Shown piece after piece: positions 1 to 8,844 of a stretch of 64,000 nt of DNA. The DNA is from Enterovibrio sp045679545. Its GTDB lineage: Bacteria > Pseudomonadota > Gammaproteobacteria > Enterobacterales > Vibrionaceae. How positions within the stretch are numbered: the first letter of the stretch is position 1; the number at the start of each line of letters is the position of its first letter. Both the position numbers and the translations under genes were made by a program. The DNA lies in contig NZ_CP166194.1 in assembly GCF_045679545.1 (NCBI RefSeq), positions 2,170,001 to 2,234,000 on the forward strand, read 5' to 3'. The notes beneath the pieces are model-generated. The model was not told the origin of the DNA and did not search any database. It saw nothing but the letters and a program-made list of their open reading frames with translations.

Positions 1-1550
1 ACGTATTAAGCCTGGATGTGCCCTACGTCGCCGCTCCAACTGAATTATATGCAGCGGTCTGCCAAGATCGCCCACATAGCTTATTGCTCGAATCCGCCGA
101 AGTAGACTCCAAGCAGGATCTCAAAAGCCTGATGCTGATCGATGCTGCCGTGCGCATAGTGTGCCGCGGTCGAACAGTTGAGCTAGAAGCCAAAACGAAA
201 AATGGTCGAAATGTACTGAGTGCGGTTGAGGCAGAACTATCCAAGCAAGGCCTCGCCATCGATTCACAACGTACTGATGATTTGCTTTCGCTTCACTTTT
301 CACAAGAAAACCGCACCTTGGATGAAGATGCGCGTTTACGTCAGCCATCACCTTTTGATGCGCTGCGTTTAATTCAACATGCCTTTAAACTCGATGGTCT
401 TCCCGACGAAGCACTGATGATCGGGGGGCTTTTTGCCTACGATCTGGTTGCCCAGTTTGAGCCGTTGCCTGAAGTGGAAGCAGGTAACCGCTGTCCGGAC
501 TATCTGTTTTATGTGGCAGAGACCCTGATGGTGATAGATCACCAACGTCGCCATGCCACACTTCAAGGCACGCAGTTTGGTGGCGATGAAAACACCGAAA
601 CCTATTTTGATTTAAGCCGCCGCTTACAGGCGATAAAAGAAAGCTGCTTGAATCCATCACCAATGCCAAAAGCCGAGATACTGGAGACCTCGAATCTGAC
701 CGTATCTGTCAGCGATCAAAACTTTTGCGCAGCCGTTGACGAGCTCAAACAATACGTCGTCAAAGGGGATGTATTTCAAGTTGTGCCAAGCCGTCGCTTT
801 ACACTACCTTGCCCTTCCCCACTCAACGCGTATTTGAAGCTAAAACAAGGCAATCCAAGCCCATACATGTTCTACATGCACGACACAGATTTCACCTTGT
901 TTGGCGCATCGCCTGAGAGTGCACTCAAATACAGCAAAGACACCAATCAAGTCGAGATTTACCCGATTGCGGGCACACGTCCTCGTGGCAAAAACAGTGA
1001 TGGTTCGATCAACTTAGATTTAGACGGGCGCATTGAGCTAGAACTTCGCAGTGATGTGAAAGAAAACGCCGAGCACATGATGCTCGTTGATTTGGCACGT
1101 AACGACGTGGCACGTATCAGTAAGCCAGGCACACGCTATGTCGCTGATCTTCTGAAGGTTGATCGCTACAGCCACGTGATGCATCTGGTTTCTCGTGTCG
1201 TAGGTCAATTGCGCGGCGATTTGGATGCCCTACACGCCTATCAAGCTTGTATGAACATGGGCACGCTAACTGGCGCACCGAAAATCCGTGCCATGCAGCT
1301 TATTCGCCAATTCGAACAAAGTCGTCGTGGCAGTTATGGCGGCGCAGTAGGCTACATCACGGGTCATGGCGACATGGATACCTGTATCGTCATCCGTTCA
1401 GCCTATGTGGAAGATGGTATGGCGCAAGTTCAAGCTGGCGCAGGCGTGGTCTTTGACTCCATTCCACAAGCCGAAGCCGATGAAACACGCGGAAAAGCGC
1501 AAGCCGTTCTCACTGCCATTCAGGCAGCACATCAAGGAGAATCCGCATGA
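1..1550 (+). CDS. trpE: Anthranilate synthase component I (5' end outside window)
   Basis: Large subunit of anthranilate synthase, which converts chorismate to anthranilate using ammonia delivered by TrpG. The reading frame is open from base 3 without a start, and residues just upstream of the first GTG (base 18) fit the family N-terminus, so the true start lies left of the window and no trp leader is visible. The chorismate-binding C-terminal half is clear: PIAGTRPRG, ELRSDVKENAEHMMLVDLARND, TLTGAPK and GAGVVFDS-type motifs are present (partly cited). The LLLESAE stretch near the N-terminus is the usual feedback tryptophan-binding element. The stop overlaps the trpG start by four bases (ATGA), indicating translational coupling. 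Its product anthranilate is also the presumed substrate for the quinolone cluster at 6616-20790. Confidence 0.96.
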   Translation, partial: VLSLDVPYVAAPTELYAAVCQDRPHSLLLESAEVDSKQDLKSLMLIDAAVRIVCRGRTVELEAKTKNGRNVLSAVEAELSKQGLAIDSQRTDDLLSLHFSQENRTLDEDARLRQPSPFDALRLIQHAFKLDGLPDEALMIGGLFAYDLVAQFEPLPEVEAGNRCPDYLFYVAETLMVIDHQRRHATLQGTQFGGDENTETYFDLSRRLQAIKESCLNPSPMPKAEILETSNLTVSVSDQNFCAAVDELKQYVVKGDVFQVVPSRRFTLPCPSPLNAYLKLKQGNPSPYMFYMHDTDFTLFGASPESALKYSKDTNQVEIYPIAGTRPRGKNSDGSINLDLDGRIELELRSDVKENAEHMMLVDLARNDVARISKPGTRYVADLLKVDRYSHVMHLVSRVVGQLRGDLDALHAYQACMNMGTLTGAPKIRAMQLIRQFEQSRRGSYGGAVGYITGHGDMDTCIVIRSAYVEDGMAQVQAGAGVVFDSIPQAEADETRGKAQAVLTAIQAAHQGESA

Positions 1551-2146
1551 GTCAGGCTGTAAACGCAAACATTGTGCTGGTCGACAACTTCGACTCTTTT
1601 ACTTACAACCTTGTGGATCAATTCCGCTCGCTCGGTTACCCGGTCACCATCTACCGTAACAGCCTGTCTGCTGATCAAATTGAGCAGGCCATGTCAGCGC
1701 TGACGAATCCTGTCTTGGTGCTTTCGCCAGGCCCAGGTGCGCCATCAGAAGCAGGCTGCATGCCTGAACTAATCAAAAAACTAAAAGGCCGCGTGCCTAT
1801 GATTGGTATCTGTCTTGGACAACAAGCCATTACGGAAGCCTATGGCGGTGTCGTCGCGGGTGCGGGTGAAATTGTTCATGGCAAAGCCTCGCAAATGACT
1901 CACAATCAGCACCCCGTTTTTGGTTCGATTGAAAGTCCACTGACCATTGCCCGCTATCACTCGCTTGTTGCCACGAAAGTGCCTGACTCGCTGGATGTGA
2001 TTGCTGACGTCGATGGGCTCGTGATGGCCGTGGTGAATGATGCTGATCGCGTTGTGGGTTTTCAATTCCACCCAGAATCAATTTTGACAACAAAAGGCGC
2101 AGACCTTCTGACAAATACAATCAACTGGGCGACACAGCCGCGCTGA
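1547..2146 (+). CDS. trpG: Anthranilate synthase glutamine amidotransferase
   Basis: Class I glutamine amidotransferase subunit (199 residues) that supplies ammonia to TrpE. The catalytic triad is visible: the nucleophile Cys in GICLGQQA near residue 85, and the His and Glu in FQFHPESI near residue 174. The oxyanion element SPGPGAP is near residue 61. It is a stand-alone trpG, not fused to trpD as in E. coli. It overlaps trpE by four bases and its stop overlaps an upstream in-frame ATG of trpD. It is not PabA in this context because every neighbour belongs to the trp pathway. Confidence 0.96.
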   Translation: MSQAVNANIVLVDNFDSFTYNLVDQFRSLGYPVTIYRNSLSADQIEQAMSALTNPVLVLSPGPGAPSEAGCMPELIKKLKGRVPMIGICLGQQAITEAYGGVVAGAGEIVHGKASQMTHNQHPVFGSIESPLTIARYHSLVATKVPDSLDVIADVDGLVMAVVNDADRVVGFQFHPESILTTKGADLLTNTINWATQPR

Positions 2147-2172
2147 TGGACGACAAGACAAGGAGAGTAAAC

Positions 2173-3174
2173 ATGGACGCAATTATTAATAAGCTTTACG
2201 AACAAGAATCTCTGTCTCGTGAAGAAAGCCATCAGTTGTTCGACACCATCATCAAAGGTGAATTAGACCCGATCCTGTTGGCTGCAACATTGACATCACT
2301 AAAAATCAAAGGTGAAACACCAGACGAAATCGCGGGCGCGGCTTCTGCACTAACCGAAAATGCAAACCCATTTCCAAGCCCAGACTATGATTTCGCTGAC
2401 ATCGTGGGCACGGGTGGTGACGGTTCAAATTCTATCAACATTTCCACCACAGCCGCTTTTGTCGCGGCAGCTTGTGGGGTGAAAGTCGCCAAGCACGGTA
2501 ACCGTGGTGTTTCGAGCAAATCCGGCTCTTCCGACTTGCTTGCTGCTTTTGGCATTGATTTAGCAATGAGCCCCGAGACGGCACGTGGCGCGTTAGACGA
2601 GTTGGGCGTGTGTTTCTTGTTCGCTCCGCAATACCATAGCGGTGTTCGTCACGCGATGCCTGTTCGTCAAACCATGAAAACACGCACCATCTTTAATTTG
2701 TTAGGCCCATTGATTAACCCTGCCAAACCAACGCTGGAATTGATGGGTGTCTATGACAAAGCCTTGGTAAGACCGATTGCAGAAACCATCAAAACCCTTG
2801 GTCTTAAACGTGCCGCAGTGGTTCATGGTAGCGGGCTTGATGAAGTCGCGATTCACGGTGAAACCACCGTGGCTGAGATTAAAGATGGCGTGATCACCGA
2901 ATACACACTGACCCCGGAAGATTTTGGTGTGAGCACATATCCGCTTGAATCCATCAAAGGGGGCACGCCAGAAGAAAACCGAGAGATCATCACTCAAATC
3001 CTACAAGGCAAAGGCACCGATGCGCAGCAAAGTGCTGTTGCGATAAACGTGGCTCTGCTACTTCGCCTATTTGGACAAGAAGATCTCAAAGCTAATACGC
3101 AAAAAGCGCTCGACGTGATGAATAGTGGAAAGCCATACGAACTTGTTCAACAACTCGCATCACGGAGCAACTGA
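2173..3174 (+). CDS. trpD: Anthranilate phosphoribosyltransferase
   Basis: Transfers the phosphoribosyl group of PRPP to anthranilate, the second step of tryptophan synthesis. The glycine-rich PRPP-binding motif GTGGDGSNSINIST lies near residue 80, followed by KHGNRGVSSKSGSSD and the PVRQTMKTRTIFNLLGPLINP region. I place the start at the ATG at 2173 because AGGAGAG sits at 2161-2167 with ideal spacing and the protein then begins MDAIINKLYE as in the family. An upstream ATG at 2146, overlapping the trpG stop, would add nine residues. The stop overlaps the trpCF start by one base. This enzyme competes with the nearby PqsA homologue for anthranilate. Confidence 0.95.
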   Translation: MDAIINKLYEQESLSREESHQLFDTIIKGELDPILLAATLTSLKIKGETPDEIAGAASALTENANPFPSPDYDFADIVGTGGDGSNSINISTTAAFVAAACGVKVAKHGNRGVSSKSGSSDLLAAFGIDLAMSPETARGALDELGVCFLFAPQYHSGVRHAMPVRQTMKTRTIFNLLGPLINPAKPTLELMGVYDKALVRPIAETIKTLGLKRAAVVHGSGLDEVAIHGETTVAEIKDGVITEYTLTPEDFGVSTYPLESIKGGTPEENREIITQILQGKGTDAQQSAVAINVALLLRLFGQEDLKANTQKALDVMNSGKPYELVQQLASRSN

Positions 3175-4541
3175 TGGAAACGGTACTAGCAAAAATTGTT
3201 GCAGACAAAAAAGAATGGGTTGCCGCGCGCAAAGTGTCTCAGCCACTCGATAGCTTTATCGACGATGTGCAGCAGAGTGATCGCAGTTTCTACGACGCAT
3301 TGTCAGGTAGCCCAGCCAAATTCATTCTCGAATGCAAAAAGGCCTCTCCTTCTAAAGGATTGATCCGTCAAGACTTCGATTTGAACTATATCGCCAGCGT
3401 GTATGGTAAGTATGCAGCCGCCATTTCCGTATTGACTGACGAAAAATACTTTCAGGGTAACTTCGATTTTCTTCCCGTCGTTCGCAGTCAGGTTCCTTGC
3501 CCCGTCTTGTGCAAAGACTTCATGATCGACACCTATCAGGTTTATCTGGCGCGTTTCTATCAAGCTGACGCGATTTTGCTCATGCTGTCAGTGCTCAATG
3601 ACGACGAATACCGTGAACTTGCTGCCGTGGCACATAAGCTGAAACTTGGCGTATTGACCGAAGTCAGCAACGAAGAGGAGCTCGAGCGTGCTATTGCACT
3701 GAACGCAAAAGTGGTCGGCATCAACAACCGCAACCTGCGCGATCTGAGTATCGACTTAAACCGTACCAAAGAATTAGCGCCTCGCCTGCCAGACGATCGC
3801 ATTGTCATTTCGGAATCCGGTATTTACACCCACCAGCAAGTGCGTGAACTCGCCCCGTTTGCCAACGGCTTTTTGATTGGCAGTTCGCTGATGAGTGAAG
3901 ACGATGTTGAAAAAGCAGTTCGACGTGTACTTTTCGGCGATAACAAAGTCTGTGGCTTGACTCGACCAGAAGATGCTAAAGCGGCGTACGATGCTTTTGC
4001 CAACTATGGTGGCCTCATCTTCGCAGAAAAGTCGCCTCGCTATGTTGACCTTGAAGCAGCAAGAAAAGTGATGGAAGGCGCACCACTAGAATACGTGGGC
4101 GTTTTTCAAAACCATGAAGTCGACCATGTAGCCGATACAGCAAAAGCGCTACAACTTGCTGCGGTTCAACTACATGGTGAAGAAGACGCTGACTACATTG
4201 AAGCACTGCGCGAGAAGCTTCCAACAGGCACACAGATTTGGAAAGCGCACGGTGTGAGCGACAAAGCGCCGCAATTAGCCACTGGTGCTGATCGCAACCT
4301 TTTGGATAGCCGAGTTGGCAATCAAAGTGGCGGCACAGGTAAACAATTTGATTGGTCGTTGATCCCACAAGATCAGCGAGAAACCCTGATGATTGCTGGC
4401 GGTCTGTCAGGAGAAAATGCCAAAGAAGCCGCAGCATTAGGCTGCGCAGGACTCGACTTCAACTCAGGCGTGGAAAGCGCGCCGGGTATTAAAGATCAAC
4501 AGAAATTAGACGCTGCATTCTCAGCGCTTAGAGATTACTAA
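3174..4541 (+). CDS. trpCF: Bifunctional indole-3-glycerol-phosphate synthase / phosphoribosylanthranilate isomerase
   Basis: Fusion of TrpC (about residues 1-255) and TrpF (about 256-455), the gammaproteobacterial arrangement. TrpC hallmarks are FILECKKASPSKG near residue 50, CKDFMID near 109 and GINNRNL near 182, with the catalytic Lys residues and VISESGI. TrpF hallmarks are KVCGLTRPEDA near residue 259 and the C-terminal phosphate-binding AGGLSGENA and GLDFNSGVE segments. The length of 455 residues matches the E. coli fusion. It starts at the ATGA overlap with trpD and is nine bases from trpB, so it is part of one transcript. Confidence 0.95.
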   Translation: METVLAKIVADKKEWVAARKVSQPLDSFIDDVQQSDRSFYDALSGSPAKFILECKKASPSKGLIRQDFDLNYIASVYGKYAAAISVLTDEKYFQGNFDFLPVVRSQVPCPVLCKDFMIDTYQVYLARFYQADAILLMLSVLNDDEYRELAAVAHKLKLGVLTEVSNEEELERAIALNAKVVGINNRNLRDLSIDLNRTKELAPRLPDDRIVISESGIYTHQQVRELAPFANGFLIGSSLMSEDDVEKAVRRVLFGDNKVCGLTRPEDAKAAYDAFANYGGLIFAEKSPRYVDLEAARKVMEGAPLEYVGVFQNHEVDHVADTAKALQLAAVQLHGEEDADYIEALREKLPTGTQIWKAHGVSDKAPQLATGADRNLLDSRVGNQSGGTGKQFDWSLIPQDQRETLMIAGGLSGENAKEAAALGCAGLDFNSGVESAPGIKDQQKLDAAFSALRDY

Positions 4542-4550
4542 AGGACGGTT

Positions 4551-5741
4551 ATGACTAAGTTGAATGCCTACTTCGGCGAATTTGGTGGTCAATACGTACC
4601 ACAAATTCTGGTACCCGCGCTGGACCAGTTAGAACAAGCGTTTATCGACGCACAGAGCGACCCTGAATTTCAGGCAGAATTTATCGGACTTTTGCAAGAA
4701 TACGCTGGCCGCCCAACGGCGCTAACCCTAACGCGTAACTTGACCAAAGGCACCAAGACCAAGCTTTACCTCAAGCGTGAAGACTTACTTCACGGTGGTG
4801 CGCACAAAACAAACCAGGTGCTTGGTCAGGCCTTACTGGCCAAGCGCATGGGCAAGAAAGAGATCATCGCTGAAACCGGTGCAGGTCAACACGGCGTTGC
4901 TACCGCACTAGCGTGTGCATTGCTTGATTTGAAATGTCGCGTATACATGGGTGCCAAAGACGTAGAACGTCAAAGCCCGAATGTGTTTCGCATGAAACTG
5001 ATGGGCGCAGAAGTGATTCCCGTTCATTCAGGTTCATCAACACTAAAAGATGCCTGTAACGAAGCATTGCGTGATTGGTCTGCCAGCTATGAAGACGCGC
5101 ATTATCTTCTCGGCACTGCAGCGGGCCCGCACCCTTTCCCGACCATTGTGCGTGAATTCCAAAAAATGATTGGTGAAGAAACCAAGCAGCAGATCCTAGA
5201 GCGAGAAGGTCGCCTGCCTGATCACCTGATCGCCTGTGTTGGTGGCGGCTCAAATGCCATCGGCATGTTCGCTGATTTTATCGAAGATACAGACGTCGGC
5301 CTTATTGGCGTTGAACCTGCAGGTTTGGGTCTTGATACCGACCAACACGGCGCACCGCTCAAGCACGGTAAGCTAGGTATCTTCTTTGGAATGAAATCCC
5401 CATTGATGCAAGATCGTAACGGTCAGGTTGAAGAGTCTTATTCCGTCTCTGCGGGTCTCGATTTCCCATCTGTTGGCCCTCAGCACGCACACTTAAATGC
5501 GATTGGTCGTGCAGAATACGTCGCTATCACAGATGACGAAGCGCTGGATGCTTTCCAAGAACTCGCTAGTCATGAAGGGATTATTCCAGCGTTGGAATCC
5601 GCGCACGCCTTAGCTTACGCGCTGAAAATGGCACGTGAAAACCCAGAAAAAGAACAGTTGCTCGTGGTTAACTTGTCAGGTCGTGGCGACAAGGACATCT
5701 TCACCGTGCACGATATTTTGAAAGAAAAAGGAGTGATGTAA
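4551..5741 (+). CDS. trpB: Tryptophan synthase beta chain
   Basis: PLP-dependent subunit that condenses indole with serine. The catalytic Lys lies in HGGAHKTNQ near residue 86, the GAGQHG carboxylate-binding loop near 110-114 and the phosphate-binding GGGSNAIG near 231-238. Length (396) is standard. AAGGACGG precedes the ATG. The stop codon TAATG overlaps the trpA start by one base, as expected for subunits made in equal amounts. Confidence 0.97.
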   Translation: MTKLNAYFGEFGGQYVPQILVPALDQLEQAFIDAQSDPEFQAEFIGLLQEYAGRPTALTLTRNLTKGTKTKLYLKREDLLHGGAHKTNQVLGQALLAKRMGKKEIIAETGAGQHGVATALACALLDLKCRVYMGAKDVERQSPNVFRMKLMGAEVIPVHSGSSTLKDACNEALRDWSASYEDAHYLLGTAAGPHPFPTIVREFQKMIGEETKQQILEREGRLPDHLIACVGGGSNAIGMFADFIEDTDVGLIGVEPAGLGLDTDQHGAPLKHGKLGIFFGMKSPLMQDRNGQVEESYSVSAGLDFPSVGPQHAHLNAIGRAEYVAITDDEALDAFQELASHEGIIPALESAHALAYALKMARENPEKEQLLVVNLSGRGDKDIFTVHDILKEKGVM

Positions 5742-6565
5742 TGGCTGCCACCTTGTCTCACCGCTATGAAGCGATGTTTGAAAAACTTGATGCCAAAGGT
5801 GAAGGCGCCTTCGTTCCTTTCGTGACCATTGGCGATCCAAATCCTAATCAATCACTCAAGATTATTGAAACCTTAGTGGCAAATGGTGCGGATGCACTGG
5901 AGCTAGGGATTCCTTTTTCTGACCCACTGGCGGATGGCCCAACCATTCAAGGCGCAGCAATTCGCGCCCTTGATTCTGGCACCACGCCGGATAACTGCTT
6001 TGAGATTTTGACCCAAATTCGTCAGCGCCACCCTGATACCCCGATTGGCCTGTTGATGTATGCGAACTTGGTATTTGCTAATGGCATTGATAATTTCTAC
6101 GCCAAATGTGCCGATGCAGGGGTAGATTCGGTGCTGATTGCCGACGTGCCAGCGGGTGAATCTGAAGAATTTCGTGTGTCTGCGGCTAAACACGGTGTGC
6201 ATGCGATTTTCATTGCACCACCTAACGCCAACGAAGAAACGTTGAAAACCATTTCAGAGCTCGGCGGCGGCTACACTTACCTACTTTCTCGTGCTGGTGT
6301 CACTGGCGCAGAAACCAAAGCAGGTAAACCGATTGGACACCTTATTGATCAGCTATCAGCCTTTGGTGCGCCACGGCCTCTGCTTGGTTTCGGTATTTCC
6401 GAACCCGCACAAGTCAAAGAAGCGATTTCTAACGGCGCAGCAGGTGCAATTTCAGGCTCTGCGGTCGTGAAAATCATCGAACGCAATGTCAATGACCATG
6501 ACAATATGCTCAAAGAGTTAGGCGAGTTTGTGGTCAGCATGAAAGCAGCGACAGCCAAATCTTAA
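5741..6565 (+). CDS. trpA: Tryptophan synthase alpha chain
   Basis: Cleaves indole-3-glycerol phosphate to indole and passes it to TrpB. Family signatures are LELGIPFSDPLADGPTIQ near residue 50, with the catalytic Glu and Asp, and the C-terminal GFGISEP and GAAGAISGSA phosphate-binding loops. It is the last gene of the operon and is followed at 6583 by a hairpin shared with the convergent pqsH-like gene. Length (274) is typical. Confidence 0.96.
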   Translation: MAATLSHRYEAMFEKLDAKGEGAFVPFVTIGDPNPNQSLKIIETLVANGADALELGIPFSDPLADGPTIQGAAIRALDSGTTPDNCFEILTQIRQRHPDTPIGLLMYANLVFANGIDNFYAKCADAGVDSVLIADVPAGESEEFRVSAAKHGVHAIFIAPPNANEETLKTISELGGGYTYLLSRAGVTGAETKAGKPIGHLIDQLSAFGAPRPLLGFGISEPAQVKEAISNGAAGAISGSAVVKIIERNVNDHDNMLKELGEFVVSMKAATAKS

Positions 6566-6582
6566 CGTCTTAACCGTCTATA

Positions 6583-6614
6583 AAAATGCTCAGCAACTGC
6601 TGAGCATTTTCTTG
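6583..6614. terminator. Bidirectional terminator between trpA and the pqsH-like gene
   Basis: Inverted repeat AATGCTCAGCA with an ACT-type loop and TGCTGAGCATT, flanked by A-rich and T-rich tracts. It lies between two convergent genes, so it can serve both the trp operon and the minus-strand pqsH-like unit. Confidence 0.8.
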
Positions 6615-6615
6615 T

Positions 6616-7767
6616 CTATTTCGCCAGCGACGCGGGAAGCCAATTCACCATCCGTCTGTATTGGTCTGTCGCGACCTTATCTGTTGTCAAATCCATCGCC
6701 AAATCTCTAAGGCCGCATAACAAGGGATTAGTGATATTCGCCATACGCCCAATCATCCAAGACTGACGATTAATCATCGTGGTTCGCTTTTGCCTCTGCG
6801 CTTGATAAATAGAAAAATCAGGGGATGCGAGGTTATTTGCAATCACATCGGCAAGGCTGTACGCGCTTTCAATGGCCATTGCGGCCCCTTGACCCAAATT
6901 TGGTGTGGTTGGGTGAATCGCATCGCCAAGCAAAACCACACCGGCGTTGCTATACCACTGGCTTGCCGGCTTTCTGTCTAGTAATGGCGTTTCAATCATG
7001 GTGTCAGCAGCCTGCGCCTTCAGTAAACGTGACACAGGCCACCACCAATCTTTGAAATAGTGTTGTAGCTGTTCCAATATCGGCTGACATGGCGAAAATG
7101 CGTGTCCTTGCTTAGAGAAAGTGGCATACCAATAAAACTGCGATTGATTAACCTGTACAAAACCAAACCTTGAACCACTCCCCCACAATTCATAAAACTG
7201 AGAAGAAAGCTCGCCAAGGTTCTCTACCGTTACCAAACCTCGAAAGCACGCTTGATTCGCATCACGTAAAGGCGTTTGTCCAAAAACGCAGTCGCGAACT
7301 TTACTACGAATACCGTCTGCGCCCACCAAAATGTGATAATGCTGTTTGTGCCCATTATCAAACTCAGCCAAGCGCTCAAGCGGGTTCAGCGTATCAAGAG
7401 CGTGACCCAATTTTATGGCCGATGGGGTGATGGCAGAGGCCAAGATCTGATGAAGATAATGACGAGAAATCGCCACCGCAGGGAGACGACTGGTCTTGGT
7501 TACATAGAGTTGGTTAAAGGTTTTTCCTTTTTGCGATTTGATGCAATAGCGCTCAACGGCTTGGCCACACTCTCGAATTGCATCAGACAACCCTAGCGCC
7601 TCAAATATCTCAATCGCATTGGGCGGTAAAATTATCCCTGCTCCCACTGCGCGGATCTCTGATGCACGCTCAAAAAGCGAAACCGATATACCCCGTTGCT
7701 CCAAGGCATTCGCGAGCGTCAATCCCCCAATACCTGCACCGATGATTTGAACCTTATCTTGATCCAA
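6616..7767 (-). CDS. PqsH-like FAD-dependent aromatic-ring monooxygenase
   Basis: Class A flavin monooxygenase of 383 residues. The FAD dinucleotide fold GAGIGGLTLA is near residue 10, followed by ERASEIR, the GADGIRS motif near residue 158 and the second FAD motif GDAIHPTTPNLGQGAA near residue 283. Length and the tail segment RQSWMIGRMA resemble, as I remember it, P. aeruginosa PqsH, which 3-hydroxylates 2-heptyl-4-quinolone to PQS. The surrounding pqsABCDE and pqsR homologues make a quinolone 3-hydroxylase the best guess. It is three bases downstream of a DUF3995 gene, with which it probably forms a separate two-gene unit. Alternatives are another FAD hydroxylase of the UbiH, salicylate or zeaxanthin-epoxidase type, because sequence alone does not fix the substrate. 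Confidence 0.7.
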   Translation of the reverse strand: MDQDKVQIIGAGIGGLTLANALEQRGISVSLFERASEIRAVGAGIILPPNAIEIFEALGLSDAIRECGQAVERYCIKSQKGKTFNQLYVTKTSRLPAVAISRHYLHQILASAITPSAIKLGHALDTLNPLERLAEFDNGHKQHYHILVGADGIRSKVRDCVFGQTPLRDANQACFRGLVTVENLGELSSQFYELWGSGSRFGFVQVNQSQFYWYATFSKQGHAFSPCQPILEQLQHYFKDWWWPVSRLLKAQAADTMIETPLLDRKPASQWYSNAGVVLLGDAIHPTTPNLGQGAAMAIESAYSLADVIANNLASPDFSIYQAQRQKRTTMINRQSWMIGRMANITNPLLCGLRDLAMDLTTDKVATDQYRRMVNWLPASLAK

Positions 7768-7770
7768 CGC

Positions 7771-8193
7771 TTATGCCATCCATGATAGATACACATAACC
7801 CGCGCCCAAAAACAGACACAGAGGCGAGTAAAGTCGGCTGTCCCAAACGGCAAAAGGACTGCCCTTAATTTTTTTACTGAACCCTACCAGCTTAAAATCA
7901 CCCACCGCTCGAAGTAAAAATATGCCCGCGACGATAAAACCGATGATTTGCAGATAACTAGAAAGCCAAATGGGCAACGAAATAAGCCCCGCCAGCGACA
8001 AGGAAAGCAGCCCAAAGAAGGTGAGACCCGCTGCTACCAACAAGGTGACGAATGCACCCGGTGTAAACGCTCTCTCCCCTTCAACCATAGGAATCGCGTT
8101 TGCGACACCTCTGCGACCACCCAAAGCCCAATACACATGAATAAACGCTGCGAGGAGCAAAAAAAATGCCATCACAATCGCCAATAGTTTCAT
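7771..8193 (-). CDS. DUF3995 integral membrane protein
   Basis: 140-residue protein with four hydrophobic helices (about 1-22, 47-68, 73-98 and 118-138). The family pattern is visible: HVYWALGG near the N-terminus, then FTPGAF, and a C-terminal RAVGDFKLVGF followed by SPLCLFLG. Function is unknown for the family. It is transcribed ahead of the pqsH-like gene with a three-base gap. A membrane role in handling a hydrophobic quinolone or in anchoring the hydroxylase is only a guess from position. Confidence 0.75.
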   Translation of the reverse strand: MKLLAIVMAFFLLLAAFIHVYWALGGRRGVANAIPMVEGERAFTPGAFVTLLVAAGLTFFGLLSLSLAGLISLPIWLSSYLQIIGFIVAGIFLLRAVGDFKLVGFSKKIKGSPFAVWDSRLYSPLCLFLGAGYVYLSWMA

Positions 8194-8234
8194 CCTTAAA
8201 CCTCAATTAATTTACTGCATAACTATCTGTGCAA

Positions 8235-8273
8235 ATTATACGAAAATCACTACAAAAACTTGTCGCAGTTTTT
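8235..8273 (-). promoter_or_regulatory. Candidate promoter and dyad for the DUF3995-pqsH-like unit
   Basis: On the minus strand a perfect TATAAT (8235-8240) lies about 42 bases before the DUF3995 start. No good -35 is seen. At the -35 region there is an inverted repeat AAAAACT-6-AGTTTTT (8254-8273), which may be an operator for an activator or repressor. If real, this gives the hydroxylase unit expression separate from the 14-gene operon. Confidence 0.45.
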
Positions 8274-8296
8274 ATACCCAACGGGCTTTCATGCCC

Positions 8297-8322
8297 AAGC
8301 CGCTTTCAATCAAAAGCGGCTT
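8297..8322 (-). terminator. Hairpin downstream of the quinolone operon
   Basis: A 10-bp stem AAGCCGCTTT / AAAGCGGCTT with a short loop lies 36 bases after the last gene of the operon (fabZ-like). There is no clear U-tract on the minus strand, so it may be a weak or partial terminator, or a 3' end stabiliser. Confidence 0.45.
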
Positions 8323-8357
8323 AAGCAAAGAGAAAGCACGTCGGCAGCGCCTTTTGA

Positions 8358-8843
8358 CTACGCTTTCATTTTCTCTGCTGCTGCAATGCCAACGGAAATT
8401 TCACCGCGAACGCAAACCTGTTTCCCGTTCATCGCTTTCACTTTAAAGATATGGAGCGCCGAAGATGCCTGATCGAGCGTGACATTCATTGTCAAATTTG
8501 CCCCCGGAAGGACGGGTTTTGGGTATCGAACATTGGTACGAAGCAACACGTACATCCCCGGCTTTTCATGATTTCCTCGATTTTCCAATGCCATATAGGC
8601 GGCACAAGTTTGCGCTAGCGCTTCGGTTACCAGCACGCCAGGCATCACAGGAAAACCAGGAAAGTGCCCTCCAGCCCAGAATTCATCATCCTTAACATGT
8701 TTAAACGCTGTCAGAGACTGCCCCGGCAGATAGTCGCCAAGCCCGTCGAGGAGTAATATCGGCGCTCGATGCGGGATTAAACGAGTCACACAAATATCAG
8801 ACACATCTTCAATAACTCTTACGCCAATCTGTTCTGGCTGCAT
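8358..8843 (-). CDS. FabZ/FabA-like 3-hydroxyacyl-ACP dehydratase
   Basis: Hotdog-fold protein of 161 residues. The catalytic region GHFPGFPVMPGVLVTEALAQ (about residues 59-78) has the His of GHFP and the Glu of EALAQ expected for FabZ-type dehydratases. The opening PHRAPILLLD also fits. It is the last gene of the operon, one base after the chain-length factor. With the ketosynthase pair, FabG and ACP it completes a reductive type II elongation cycle that would give an unsaturated acyl-ACP. No enoyl reductase is encoded here, so double bonds may be retained (inference). Confidence 0.85.
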   Translation of the reverse strand: MQPEQIGVRVIEDVSDICVTRLIPHRAPILLLDGLGDYLPGQSLTAFKHVKDDEFWAGGHFPGFPVMPGVLVTEALAQTCAAYMALENRGNHEKPGMYVLLRTNVRYPKPVLPGANLTMNVTLDQASSALHIFKVKAMNGKQVCVRGEISVGIAAAEKMKA

Positions 8844-8844
8844 C

